In this document: one piece after another, positions 27,305-35,342 of the stretch
Layout of the letters: each line of letters opens with the position of its first letter
Numbering within the stretch: the first letter of the stretch is position 1
NCBI RefSeq assembly: GCF_024461735.1
Contig: NZ_JANGAD010000007.1
Coordinates: 1-64,000, forward strand
DNA from: Anaerotignum propionicum
GTDB taxonomy: Bacteria; Bacillota; Clostridia; Lachnospirales; Anaerotignaceae
Direction: 5' to 3'
Length of the DNA stretch: 64,000 bases
The notes under the pieces: model-generated
What the model was told of the DNA's origin: nothing
What the model saw: only the letters and a program-made list of their open reading frames with translations
The model's database searches: none
Program-made: the position numbers and the translations under genes

Positions 27305-29596
27305 ATGTTAAATTACGGAAATCTAAATGATGTTGAATTTGAATACTTATGCCAAGATATTATGTCAAAGAAGCTAGGTGTGCCTATGCGTCGTTTTGCC
27401 AGTGGAAAAGATGGTGGTATTGATCTTGCAGATTCAACACACAATCCTAAAATTATTGTTCAGGTGAAGCATTACATTAAAACAGATATTAACGGATTAA
27501 TTCGTTCATTGCAAAAAGAAATTGATAAGGTAAAAAAAATTAAGTCTATACAATATTATATTTGTTGTTCAAAAGAGTTATCGGCAAAAAAAATAAATGA
27601 AATTTATACTATTTTTTTAGATTATATGGATTCAGACAAGAGTGTCATAACTATTAATGAAATAGATGAGTTTTTAACTGATAAAGAAAATATTGATGTT
27701 TTAAGAAAGCATTATAAGCTTTGGATTTCTTCAACAAACATTTTACAAGATTTAAATAATAATGATATTTTTATTGATTGTGAATCACTGCTCTCATCTA
27801 GTAGTAAAGACGAAAAGTACTTTGTACAAACTGATGCATATAATCAAGCACTAAGATGCTTGTCTAAATACAAAACTTTATTTTTAATTGGCGATCCAGG
27901 TGTAGGCAAAACTGTAACATCCAAGATGTTAATTTTATATTATGCGGCAAAAGGATATCGGGTGAGGTATACTACAGATGTTACGAATTTAGCTTCTTTA
28001 AAGAGATCGCTGGTTCAAGATAGAAATGCCAAAGAAATAATATTGTTAGATGACTGCTTTGGACAAGCCTATTTTGAAATGAAATTATCTCAAGGTACTG
28101 AGTTATTGTCTTTGATAAGATTTGTTAATGCATCAAAAAACAAGGTGTTAATTTTAAATTCGAGAGTAACGATATTTCAGGAGGCACGCAAAAAGACACC
28201 TGAAATTGTAAGTAGCTTGGAAAATAAAGAATTTAAGGTACAAATGATTAATATGTCAGCTATATCCGACTTGGAAAAGGCGAAAATTTTGTATAATCAT
28301 ATGTATTTTAGGACAAAAGACGAAAAATATTTCCAAGTAATTAAAGCTAGTAAAAATTATCTGAAAATAATCAAACACAAAAACTATAATCCTCGTATTA
28401 TTGAATTTGTTTCAAATCCCAACAAATATAAAGACATCACTGAAAGTAAATATTTTGATTTTATTATTCAAAGTTTAGATAATCCTCATATGGTTTGGAA
28501 CAATGAATATGAAGATCGAATACAAATAGTTGACAGATGTTTGTTAATGACTCTTTATTCATTAACAAATACAATTGCTTCTTATGAATTAACAGAAAAG
28601 TGTTTTATTAAAAGGTTGAAAAATATGTCTGGTATAGATTCAACCATTAATCAATTTGAATGTTCATTAACAAGACTTCAAGAGTCTTTTATAAAAATAA
28701 TTGACGACAACGGTCATAAAAAACTATCAATGGTAAATCCATCCGTAAATGATTATTTAAAATCAAAGCTTGAGGGGAACCCTCTGGAGTTAAATAATAT
28801 TCTTAAATCTGCAGGGACAATAACTCAGTATATAAGGTTAAATGCGAATGAAAAAATATCTGATCTTTTTAAAACAGGTGATATTTTAGAATTGATTTTT
28901 GAAAGTGAATTTGAAAAAAATAGATATATAACAGAATTTATAGTGAACAATTCAATTACAAATATATCCTATAAAAATAATATATATTATTATCTTGAAT
29001 ATTTTGAAAATGATATTGCATATGAAGAAAAAGCCAATATATTAATTAGACTTTTTAATAAAGAAATATTTTATTTTTATGGATTAGATAAATTTCTTTT
29101 GAATTTAGAAATTTTTGGAGATATATTGTCGGGATTTGAATTTAAAGATTTACCTCTTATTTTTTTAACATGTTATCACTATTTTGAAGGAGTAGAAGGA
29201 TTTATAACAATGTGTGAAGAAATAGTTGATAATGCGATATATTTTTGCTGTGATTCAGTTGATGCCACATTATTTGACGTCAATATAGGATTGTGGTTGG
29301 ATGAAAATGAAAATATATATATTGAAGAAGGAAATGAGAAATATATATATGAAACTATTAAAGAAATTGAAAATTATATCAAAAATATTGTGATAAATGA
29401 GATTGCTGAAATTTTGAACGAATTACCTTCAAATTTGGGTGTCTGGTTTAAAAATACACTTTGCCATCATGTAAATGTTGAAGGTGTTGAGGATATGGTA
29501 ACTGCCTATATAAAAGATGACTATGATAGAGAAGATGATTGTTACTATTATGAACCTAGTTCTGACCATGATATAGATTTAATCTTTAATAGATAG
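27305..29596 (+). CDS. Mrr-like nuclease fused to nSTAND3 NTPase (candidate anti-phage protein)
   Basis: A 763-residue protein. Residues about 5-125 resemble a restriction-endonuclease (Mrr-like, PD-(D/E)xK) domain: SGKDGGID (D40) and IIVQVKH (Q53-x-K55). Residues about 170-310 form a P-loop NTPase with Walker A GDPGVGKT (196-203), Walker B EIILLDDCFGQ (244-254) and LNSRVTIF, matching the nSTAND3 type. The remaining about 450 residues are helical and very acidic near the end, and could be the sensor. STAND NTPases with N-terminal nucleases (as in Avs proteins) detect phage proteins and then degrade DNA. A defence role is inferred from this architecture and the location beside prophage and attachment sequences. 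The start follows AAGGATGGAG. Confidence 0.75.
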   Translation: MLNYGNLNDVEFEYLCQDIMSKKLGVPMRRFASGKDGGIDLADSTHNPKIIVQVKHYIKTDINGLIRSLQKEIDKVKKIKSIQYYICCSKELSAKKINEIYTIFLDYMDSDKSVITINEIDEFLTDKENIDVLRKHYKLWISSTNILQDLNNNDIFIDCESLLSSSSKDEKYFVQTDAYNQALRCLSKYKTLFLIGDPGVGKTVTSKMLILYYAAKGYRVRYTTDVTNLASLKRSLVQDRNAKEIILLDDCFGQAYFEMKLSQGTELLSLIRFVNASKNKVLILNSRVTIFQEARKKTPEIVSSLENKEFKVQMINMSAISDLEKAKILYNHMYFRTKDEKYFQVIKASKNYLKIIKHKNYNPRIIEFVSNPNKYKDITESKYFDFIIQSLDNPHMVWNNEYEDRIQIVDRCLLMTLYSLTNTIASYELTEKCFIKRLKNMSGIDSTINQFECSLTRLQESFIKIIDDNGHKKLSMVNPSVNDYLKSKLEGNPLELNNILKSAGTITQYIRLNANEKISDLFKTGDILELIFESEFEKNRYITEFIVNNSITNISYKNNIYYYLEYFENDIAYEEKANILIRLFNKEIFYFYGLDKFLLNLEIFGDILSGFEFKDLPLIFLTCYHYFEGVEGFITMCEEIVDNAIYFCCDSVDATLFDVNIGLWLDENENIYIEEGNEKYIYETIKEIENYIKNIVINEIAEILNELPSNLGVWFKNTLCHHVNVEGVEDMVTAYIKDDYDREDDCYYYEPSSDHDIDLIFNR

Positions 29597-29670
29597 TAAG
29601 TCTGAGCGAGGGGAGTTAATCTTAAAGAATTTTAGTAAATATTTTGGATGAGTTGCTGAAAGATATAGAA

Positions 29671-29710
29671 AAAAGCACTGGCACAGTAAGCTTGTGCTAG
29701 TGCTTTTTTT
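29671..29710. terminator. Bidirectional terminator after the nSTAND3 gene
   Basis: AAAAGCACT and AGTGCTTTT arms with an inner GCACA/TGTGC stem are followed by T residues in the plus direction and in the minus direction. Confidence 0.8.
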
Positions 29711-29715
29711 GCTAT

Positions 29716-29780
29716 ACGTTTTCCTTAATACCTGACCATTACAAGTAATTCGATTTTGTAAAAGATGTGTTCGGATATAA
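29716..29780 (+). repeat. Copy 1 of a 65-bp direct repeat flanking the alarmone synthetase gene
   Basis: Begins ACGTTTTCCTTAATACCTGA and ends GTAAAAGATGTGTTCGGATA(TAA). It matches 31258-31324 at most positions; the last 24 bases are identical. Each copy is preceded by a strong terminator hairpin. Confidence 0.8.
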
Positions 29781-29845
29781 GTTTTCTATCAGGTATATAC
29801 TAAATTAGCACATACGTTTTTTTCTGATGTTCATAAATGTCATCA

Positions 29846-30898
29846 TTAAAAATCTTCATCATCAGAAATGTTATGGCTAATATAGACTTTATTTTTAATA
29901 ATGGTAGTATTGACCCCATAACTCTCCAAAAACTTTATAACATCTTCACTTATTCCATCCCATGAATTATCCCATGACTTATCAAAGTATTTTGAACAAT
30001 CACTAATTATCATAAAGTCCCTTAATGAACCTAAGAAGTTTCTATATCTTTTATATTCTTTTGTTTTTTTGTTATAGTTAAGTGGAAAAATATTATCTAG
30101 TTCTCTTATAGTATTAATGCCAAACCGCTTCAATTCTTCTATAATTAATTTATCTGCACCATTAAATGTTGCTTCAATTATATTAACATCTAGCTTACTA
30201 CTAAGATATTCATGAAGAGATGAAGAGTCTATTGGGATATCTGCTTTCCCGTTAGTATTTTTAATCTGTTCTTCTATTACTTGTGTGTATGCTTCTAACT
30301 CATCTGCGATATTCTGAAACTGACTGTCTATAAGCTCAAGAGCTCCAGCTATCATATAAAACTTTCTGTTAATCTCTGTTGGCAGCACTCCACTAAATTT
30401 ATAATTATTATCATGTGAGATTTCAGCCCAAGAATGTTGAAGCAAGGTTCTGATCTGTATTTCACATGACATATCTTTATAAATATTGTTTTCAGGTAAC
30501 TCTTTCCGTGTTTGATTGTAAGATAGTATATAATGGACAGATAAATATCCAAATTCATTTTCTTTTAATTCACTTTTCTTGTTTATTGAATTACTTTTAT
30601 CTATACTAAATTCTTTTTCTAATATATTGCATATTCTTTCCACATCTTTTTGAACGTATGTGACAACCCTAATCCCAACAACATCCATTATTTGACTTAT
30701 ATCACTATATTTATCTTTTTTACATTTTTCCAAAAAGCTAGTTTTCTGCTTAACTCTTCCAGAAATACTACTATAATTAATTCCTGCATTTTTAATTAAT
30801 CGTTCGACTAATTCTGTTATGTCGTTACAATATTTTGAATAATTATCTTTATGAGTTTCATACCATTTTGCTGCCCGTGTTATTGACTGTCCATTCAT
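29846..30898 (-). CDS. RelA/SpoT-domain alarmone synthetase-like protein
   Basis: 350 residues. The N-terminal half (about 1-200) is a RelA/SpoT nucleotide pyrophosphokinase domain: SGRVKQK (46-52), DVVGIRV (72-78), EFGYLSVHY, then CEIQIRTLLQHSWAEISHD (145-163) with the catalytic Glu/Gln/Arg set. No HD hydrolase, TGS or ACT domain is present, so it is a small-type synthetase. The C-terminal part (about 220-350) is unrecognised, with a helical IIEELKRFGINTIRELD segment. Small synthetases with an extra domain include phage-triggered CapRel and ToxSAS toxins, so an abortive-infection role is possible; a housekeeping stress role is the alternative. It converges on the nSTAND3 gene and is enclosed by direct repeats. 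Confidence 0.8.
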   Translation of the reverse strand: MNGQSITRAAKWYETHKDNYSKYCNDITELVERLIKNAGINYSSISGRVKQKTSFLEKCKKDKYSDISQIMDVVGIRVVTYVQKDVERICNILEKEFSIDKSNSINKKSELKENEFGYLSVHYILSYNQTRKELPENNIYKDMSCEIQIRTLLQHSWAEISHDNNYKFSGVLPTEINRKFYMIAGALELIDSQFQNIADELEAYTQVIEEQIKNTNGKADIPIDSSSLHEYLSSKLDVNIIEATFNGADKLIIEELKRFGINTIRELDNIFPLNYNKKTKEYKRYRNFLGSLRDFMIISDCSKYFDKSWDNSWDGISEDVIKFLESYGVNTTIIKNKVYISHNISDDEDF

Positions 30899-31211
30899 AT
30901 TATCTACCCCTTACTAAATAATTTTATCTTCAATCATCTAATAAACAATTAAAATATTATAACATATTTTAACAAAAAACTCTTTGATTTGATAAATTTT
31001 TTATAGTCGTAATTTCATAAAAATCTAAATTATACAAATGATTATAGGATCAGGAGGATAATCATACCAATCACAGAAAAGGCGACCATCACAAGCAAAT
31101 ACATCTTTTCGAAAGAACAGGAAACATAAGTTTTTGCTAACCATAGAATAGGAAGAGAAGAAATCAAAAGTGAGAGGCATGAATAAGTTACAGAATAAGT
31201 TTTTAGTATAA

Positions 31212-31250
31212 AAAAAGAACTAATACAAAAAGTTTGTATTAGTTCTTTTT
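31212..31250. terminator. Bidirectional terminator
   Basis: A 17-bp near-perfect stem (AAAAGAACTAATACAAA against TTTGTATTAGTTCTTTT) with A- and T-runs on both sides, lying just before repeat copy 2. Confidence 0.85.
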
Positions 31251-31257
31251 TAGTTAC

Positions 31258-31324
31258 ACGTTTTTTTCAATTCCTGATACCATTACGAGCAATCCGTTTT
31301 TGTAAAAGATGTGTTCGGATATAA
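31258..31324 (+). repeat. Copy 2 of the 65-bp direct repeat
   Basis: Matches 29716-29780. It ends about 10 bp from the attachment-site core at 31335, so it may represent sequence normally downstream of the integration target. Confidence 0.8.
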
Positions 31325-31334
31325 CACAATAAAA

Positions 31335-31357
31335 TGGAGATGAGGGGAATCGAACCC
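31335..31357 (-). other. Phage attachment site resembling the ssrA (tmRNA) 3' end
   Basis: On the minus strand the core reads GGGTTCGATTCCCCTCATCT followed by CCA. It has a TTCGATT T-loop and a CATCTCC acceptor 3' strand that would pair with a GGGGATG 5' end as in tmRNA. The T-stem's 5' side is lost (TTGGG instead of AGGGG-like), so this is not an intact RNA gene but the integrase-side att junction. The integrase gene begins 73 bp away. Confidence 0.65.
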
Positions 31358-31429
31358 AAAAATCGGTCGTTACAAATGGCGGAAAATCAACGTTTCTTAA
31401 CCTCGTGACATATTTTGTGACATGGGTTT

Positions 31430-32494
31430 TTAGCGATAACTTTTGTCCCCTCCAAATGCATTATTTAGATACTCATTTATAACGTCCGTAACTTCAATGT
31501 CTTTTTCACTCATGATGTGCTGATATACTCTTTTCAGCATATCATCGGTGGCGTGTCCCATTCGCCTTACTGCATATTTGCTTGGCACATTATTGGCCAA
31601 CATCATAGAAGCATAGTAGTGTCTTAAAGAATGAAAAGTATACCTTGTTACCCCTGAATTTTCAATCAGCCTATTATATGCGCTGGAAATTGCAGAGGGA
31701 GTCATACCGGTAAGACTATCCTCTTTATTCTTGTCTTTCGTTGCATCCAGAATTGTAGGATAAATATATTCAGGGATAGAAAGTGTGCGTTTTCCTGAAT
31801 TAGTTTTTGTACCCTTTGTAACCCATTCCTTGTTTTCACTCTGGACGACAGCAGAATTGATGGAAAGTGTTTTTTTCTTCTTGTTGACATCTCCCACGGT
31901 TAATCCCGATATCTCACTTCGCCTTAAGCCCATCCCGGATGCAAGCATGACTGGGAGTAAAATTCTATATCCCTTTGCGGCATCCATTAACATTTTTATT
32001 TCATCGGCTTCAGGTATTTCTATCTCTGATGAACGTTTCGCCGGTAGGGAAACACGATACACAAAATCCGGTGCATAATAGTAGATCGATGCACTGAGCA
32101 ATCCGGACATATTACGTAGTGTTTTAGGAGAAACTTGCGTAGACATTTTATTGAAATATCTTTGGAGAATATCATTGTTTAATTTTGCAATAGTAATATC
32201 TATCTCACTAAATGCTCTTTTTTCAAGAGAAACATAACCAACAATTGTGGAAGGGGATAGAATATTTCTTTTTGCATCGATATATCCACTTATGGCTTCT
32301 TTGACGGTCAAGTTTGCAGGGTTTCTTCTGCGGGTTTTGTTTAGGGCGTATTCTGCAGCTCGAAACTCTGCTTCTTTTTTGGTGGGAGCAGTAAAACGTT
32401 GGTAGACTGATTTTTCTTTTCCGTCAACGGTTTCCGTATGGCTATACACACGGCAAGTCCAGGAACCGGACGGCAATTTCTTAGCTGTTGCCAT
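31430..32494 (-). CDS. int: Tyrosine-recombinase phage integrase
   Basis: 354 residues. An N-terminal arm-binding region (about 1-60, with the YQRFTAPTKKEAEF pattern) and a core-binding domain (about 62-150) precede the catalytic domain with R191 (GLRRSEISGL), H288/R291 (FHSLRHYY), H314 (MGHA) and Y324 (RVYQHI). It integrates and excises the prophage to its right. Its gene ends 73 bp from the ssrA-like att core, the usual place. Ribosome binding site AGGAGG. Confidence 0.95.
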   Translation of the reverse strand: MATAKKLPSGSWTCRVYSHTETVDGKEKSVYQRFTAPTKKEAEFRAAEYALNKTRRRNPANLTVKEAISGYIDAKRNILSPSTIVGYVSLEKRAFSEIDITIAKLNNDILQRYFNKMSTQVSPKTLRNMSGLLSASIYYYAPDFVYRVSLPAKRSSEIEIPEADEIKMLMDAAKGYRILLPVMLASGMGLRRSEISGLTVGDVNKKKKTLSINSAVVQSENKEWVTKGTKTNSGKRTLSIPEYIYPTILDATKDKNKEDSLTGMTPSAISSAYNRLIENSGVTRYTFHSLRHYYASMMLANNVPSKYAVRRMGHATDDMLKRVYQHIMSEKDIEVTDVINEYLNNAFGGDKSYR

Positions 32495-32639
32495 AAAAAA
32501 TAAGACCTCCTTTATTTATTTTGGTATGGTAAATAAAGCGGTCCTGTGATACAATTAGCTTGTTTGGGGCGATTGTACCACGGTGCGACCGCTTGTCCCT
32601 CACTTCGTTGGTAGCGGAGTGGGGGAATTTTTATTGTTT

Positions 32640-33392
32640 TTATTGTTTCGGTGTTCCAAAAATTAGTTCTCTTAGTTCTTCCGTATATTTATCTTCAACA
32701 CCATCTAAATCATAATCTTCATTTTTTTCAGGGGCGGTGGATTCGCTGACTGTATCAGTAGAGGATAGATGTCTAGATGCCATATCTATAAGTTCTTCAC
32801 TATCTCCCGAAGTATTATAGTAAGTCATTTGTCCATTTGTTAATGACGTTGCATATTCCGGAGTAGCCCAATATTGTCCATCAATATATACTACTTTTCC
32901 ATCTGCAATGTTTTGTGCAAGTGTTGCTTTGTCCCCAGCAGAATATGGAACGTAATCTGAAATGCTTTTTATATTTCTGGTAATAGATGAGGTTTTAGTT
33001 TTATTATCCCATTTTACGCTACAATTAAAACCTTCGGCTACAAATCGTAATGGTACCATAGTACTACCATTAATAATCTGAGCGGGTGTGTCTAGTGCAC
33101 AGCTTTTATCGTTAATTGCTGCCGTTGATTTATTCAAAACTAAATCAATAGAATCTAAATTACTGCCGTTAATTGCGGAGATTGTTTGGGTTGAACTGTC
33201 CCATGTTACCTTACAGCCAAGTGCTTCGAAAATAGGTCTGGCAGGTACCATAACACGTCCGTTTACAACTGTAGGTGGTGTTTTAGTCGTTAATGGTTTA
33301 CCATCAATGGTAATAGTGGCAGCAAAAACATTTGAAGAAAATAATGTTGTTACCAAAAAAGTTGTAGCAATTGTTTTCCATTTGAATTTCAT
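32640..33392 (-). CDS. Secreted stalk-domain protein carried by the prophage
   Basis: 250 residues with a signal peptide (about 1-24, ending VFA-A) and a copper-amine-oxidase-like stalk pair: TPPTVVNGRVMVPARPIFEALG-type and AQIINGSTMVPLRFVAEGF-type repeats, each followed by V-T/K-W-D. The last 90 residues have YIDGQYWATPEYA and a D-rich YDLDGVEDKY tail. It sits between integrase and repressor in the lysogenic block, so it is probably expressed in the lysogen as a surface or secreted conversion factor. The function is unknown. Confidence 0.75.
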   Translation of the reverse strand: MKFKWKTIATTFLVTTLFSSNVFAATITIDGKPLTTKTPPTVVNGRVMVPARPIFEALGCKVTWDSSTQTISAINGSNLDSIDLVLNKSTAAINDKSCALDTPAQIINGSTMVPLRFVAEGFNCSVKWDNKTKTSSITRNIKSISDYVPYSAGDKATLAQNIADGKVVYIDGQYWATPEYATSLTNGQMTYYNTSGDSEELIDMASRHLSSTDTVSESTAPEKNEDYDLDGVEDKYTEELRELIFGTPKQ

Positions 33393-33570
33393 TGTTCTTC
33401 CTCCTCAAATTTACAAAGATTATAAATTATGTTATAATTTTCCTTGGGGAGGATTTTTCCGTGAAATCTTTTCATACTTTACCGTCCTGTGTGCAAGACA
33501 GGGCGGCTTTTTTATGTATTTAATCTTAATTCGCATTAATTGCAGTATTTTTGTTAATGAAGAGAGTTTT

Positions 33571-33798
33571 CTAACTCATTCCATGTCTTATCTTTTCAAT
33601 AAAATCAATTCCACTACAAATGAAGAAATCACCATTTTTGATATGACTAAGTTCATGTCTTATGGATTTCATGTTTTGTTCAAAATTCAATCTAGAATTC
33701 ACAAAGATGTTGTAAAAACCATTATCTTCTACAACGAAAGCCTTTACAGCACAAGGCATATCCATATATCTTATGCAAAATTCTGAGTCATTTATCAA
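33571..33798 (-). CDS. Short ImmA/IrrE-like metallopeptidase
   Basis: 75 residues from a TTG preceded by AGAGGTG at good spacing; a GTG nine bases upstream is possible. It carries the zinc motif HELSH in IRHELSHIKNGDF, preceded by NIFVNSRLNFEQN, the usual layout of ImmA/IrrE proteins that cleave CI-like repressors on induction. It is shorter than usual (about 150 residues in ImmA). It directly follows the repressor gene, fitting anti-repressor control. Confidence 0.75.
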   Translation of the reverse strand: MINDSEFCIRYMDMPCAVKAFVVEDNGFYNIFVNSRLNFEQNMKSIRHELSHIKNGDFFICSGIDFIEKIRHGMS

Positions 33799-33809
33799 AA
33801 GCGACACCT

Positions 33810-34178
33810 CTATTCACTGTCTTGTTTTAATCGTTTTACCATGTCTATTACAAATTGCAAATCTTCCGCCGATACCCCACGAGCTGTATCAAATAAAATA
33901 TGCAAGTTAGGATTCTGGGCTAACTCCTCTGCAATTTCTCTTGCGTCATCGTTAATGTAATACGGTGTCTCATCTGTGTTAGTCTTGCCTGTCATTAAAT
34001 AATCAACAGTAACTCCAAAATGCTTGGCTATCTTGTCTAAATACTTCGTATAGGATGAGCTTTTCCTATTAAACCAATCGCTCACAGAGCTACTTCTTGC
34101 TCCTGCGACTCTCGCTAAATCCGCTTGCTTCATTTGGTGGTTTTCCATAAGTATTAATATCCTATCAATTGTATCCAT
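33810..34178 (-). CDS. CI-like phage repressor (XRE family)
   Basis: 122 residues. The helix-turn-helix near residues 16-55 (QADLARVAGARSSSVSDWFN) is followed by YLDKIAKHFGVTVDYLMTG and an acidic helical C-terminus without a LexA-type protease domain. Loss of repression would thus rely on the ImmA-like peptidase encoded next. It is divergent from the early genes, with repeated operators in between. Confidence 0.9.
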   Translation of the reverse strand: MDTIDRILILMENHQMKQADLARVAGARSSSVSDWFNRKSSSYTKYLDKIAKHFGVTVDYLMTGKTNTDETPYYINDDAREIAEELAQNPNLHILFDTARGVSAEDLQFVIDMVKRLKQDSE

Positions 34179-34208
34179 TGTAAAACCTCCACAAGAACAT
34201 TAAAATAA

Positions 34209-34355
34209 TACGAAAACCGTGCAAAAACTATTGACTTGTACGAAAACAGAGTATACAATGAAGTCATAAGCACGAAATTCGTGTATTAAATATTCTGAAT
34301 ATATTTTTGTTGTTAAATGTCATTCTCGCAAGTTGATTTTAGCACGAAAACCGAC
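34209..34355 (+). promoter_or_regulatory. Early promoter and repressor operators
   Basis: The rightward promoter is TTGACT (34231-34236), 17 bp, TACAAT (34254-34259). Operator-like repeats are TACGAAAACCGTGC (34209-34222), TACGAAAACAGAGTA (34239-34253, between -35 and -10), the dyad CACGAAATTCGTG (34271-34283) and GCACGAAAACCGAC (34342-34355). This is the lysis-lysogeny switch of the prophage. Confidence 0.75.
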
Positions 34356-34382
34356 GAAAAGCAATAGAAAAGGGGTGATAAA

Positions 34383-34562
34383 ATGAAACTTTATACGACT
34401 TTCGAGGTTGCGGACATCTTAAAAGTATCCGAAAGAACTGTTCGGGAGTGGATTAGGAAAAAAAAGCTGGGGGCAACAAGATTAGGTGGTACGAAAACCG
34501 TGCGTGTAAGTGAGGAAGATTTGAAGGAATTCCTAAATATCAATAGAGTTATTTCATCATAA
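34383..34562 (+). CDS. Excisionase-like MerR/HTH_17 DNA-binding protein
   Basis: 59 residues after AAGGGGTGATAAA. A compact winged-helix of the excisionase-family type: FEVADILKVSERTVREWI, KKLGATRLGGTKTVRVSEED. First gene of the early operon. Its coding sequence contains an exact copy (34490-34503) of the 14-bp operator at 34209. Confidence 0.8.
   Translation: MKLYTTFEVADILKVSERTVREWIRKKKLGATRLGGTKTVRVSEEDLKEFLNINRVISS
34490..34503 (+). promoter_or_regulatory. Operator copy inside the excisionase-like gene
   Basis: TACGAAAACCGTGC is identical to the site at 34209-34222. It may be an intragenic repressor site (roadblock or loop partner). Confidence 0.45.
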
Positions 34563-34566
34563 AAAG

Positions 34567-34593
34567 AATAGCTGATTACTTCGGTGTTCCAAT
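34567..34593 (+). repeat. 27-bp direct repeat from an XRE-gene tail, copy 1
   Basis: AATAGCTGATTACTTCGGTG continuing TTCCAAT; it encodes IADYFGVP, typical of helix-turn-helix repressor C-termini. It matches copy 2 at 35284-35310 in 26 of 27 positions. No complete XRE gene is attached. Confidence 0.75.
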
Positions 34594-34666
34594 CAGAGGA
34601 ATAGAGTGGCATATATGGAAGTTGCCACAAAAGAATGGCACATGATGAGCGAAAGGATGAATACAT

Positions 34667-34957
34667 ATGACAGGAAAAATGCTTACGTTATCAAAAGTTA
34701 CCAGTACAGAGAATGAAACAAGAGAGATGGCGGAAGAAGTTAAAAAGAAAATTGATGAAAATGGAAGGGAGAAAGGTTCAGATGTTCTCGTACAGAAAAT
34801 CCAAGTCAAAGGTGAGAGAACTTATGTGCATTTATTAACTAATAGTGGTGAAATTGCTGAGTTAATAAAAAGAGACTGGAAGCATGAAGTAATAGCGGAA
34901 TCTGAAATCACGGATCTAGAATCATGCTTCCAGTGTTTGAGGTACATGGGGCTATAG
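34667..34957 (+). CDS. Early phage protein, function unknown
   Basis: 96 residues after GAAAGGATGA. Charged helical N-terminus (EEVKKKIDENGREKG) and a small alpha/beta C-terminus (KGERTYVHLLTNSGEIAELIKRDW). No family recognised. Its stop overlaps the stop region of the convergent gene 34952-35200. Confidence 0.6.
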   Translation: MTGKMLTLSKVTSTENETREMAEEVKKKIDENGREKGSDVLVQKIQVKGERTYVHLLTNSGEIAELIKRDWKHEVIAESEITDLESCFQCLRYMGL

Positions 34958-35200
34958 ATGTTTTTCACCAAACTGCACACCCGGAAAGAGCATGTATAAG
35001 TAAGGGACACCATCAGCATCGCGTTCAAAAAAGACAAGTCCAGCGTCTTGTATTTCCTCACATAATGAATTTAGTTCTTCTTCTGGTAGATTGAACTGTT
35101 TCAAGCCGTAAAAAGATTTACAGTCACCGCTAGTTTTATCGTTTTGATAAAAGTTATATGCGGCTTTAAAGATTTCAAGAGCTTTCGACGATAGTTTCAT
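34952..35200 (-). CDS. Small phage protein on the opposite strand
   Basis: 82 residues from the ATG after GAAGGAGGTGA. Sequence features: LEIFKAAYNFYQNDK, FNLPEEELNSLCEEIQDAGLV, VPYLYMLFPGV. Looks like a small winged-helix fold but no family was recognised. It is expressed against the early operon and enclosed by the 27-bp repeats. Confidence 0.6.
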   Translation of the reverse strand: MKLSSKALEIFKAAYNFYQNDKTSGDCKSFYGLKQFNLPEEELNSLCEEIQDAGLVFFERDADGVPYLYMLFPGVQFGEKHL

Positions 35201-35266
35201 TTTATCACCTCCTTCTAAAGGAGATTGTACCACAGCAATACAAAATATTCCATTAGTTTTAATAAA

Positions 35267-35332
35267 CTAAAAAATCTACAAAAAATAGCCGATTACTTCG
35301 GTGTTCCAATTACATATTTTTTAGAGGAATAG
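35267..35332 (+). pseudogene. Remnant C-terminus of an XRE repressor gene
   Basis: Open frame LKNLQKIADYFGVPITYFLEE ends at TAG 35330-35332 with no start upstream. Contains copy 2 (35284-35310) of the 27-bp repeat. A decayed regulator tail just before the gene at 35343. Confidence 0.6.
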
Positions 35333-35342
35333 GAGGTAAGAA

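Larger units (their letters stand above)
30899..31429. other. Intergenic region with a membrane-protein remnant and the attachment region
   Basis: On the minus strand 31042-31209 is open without a start codon and encodes a hydrophobic C-terminus (LLISSLPILWLAKTY, YLLVMVAFSVIGMIIL). This looks like the tail of a lost permease gene. The terminator at 31212-31250, repeat copy 2 and the attachment site follow. Confidence 0.45.

Noticed and set aside
31335..31364. A tRNA or tmRNA gene
   Set aside because: Only the T-loop and acceptor 3' strand are present and the T-stem 5' side does not pair; it is an att remnant.
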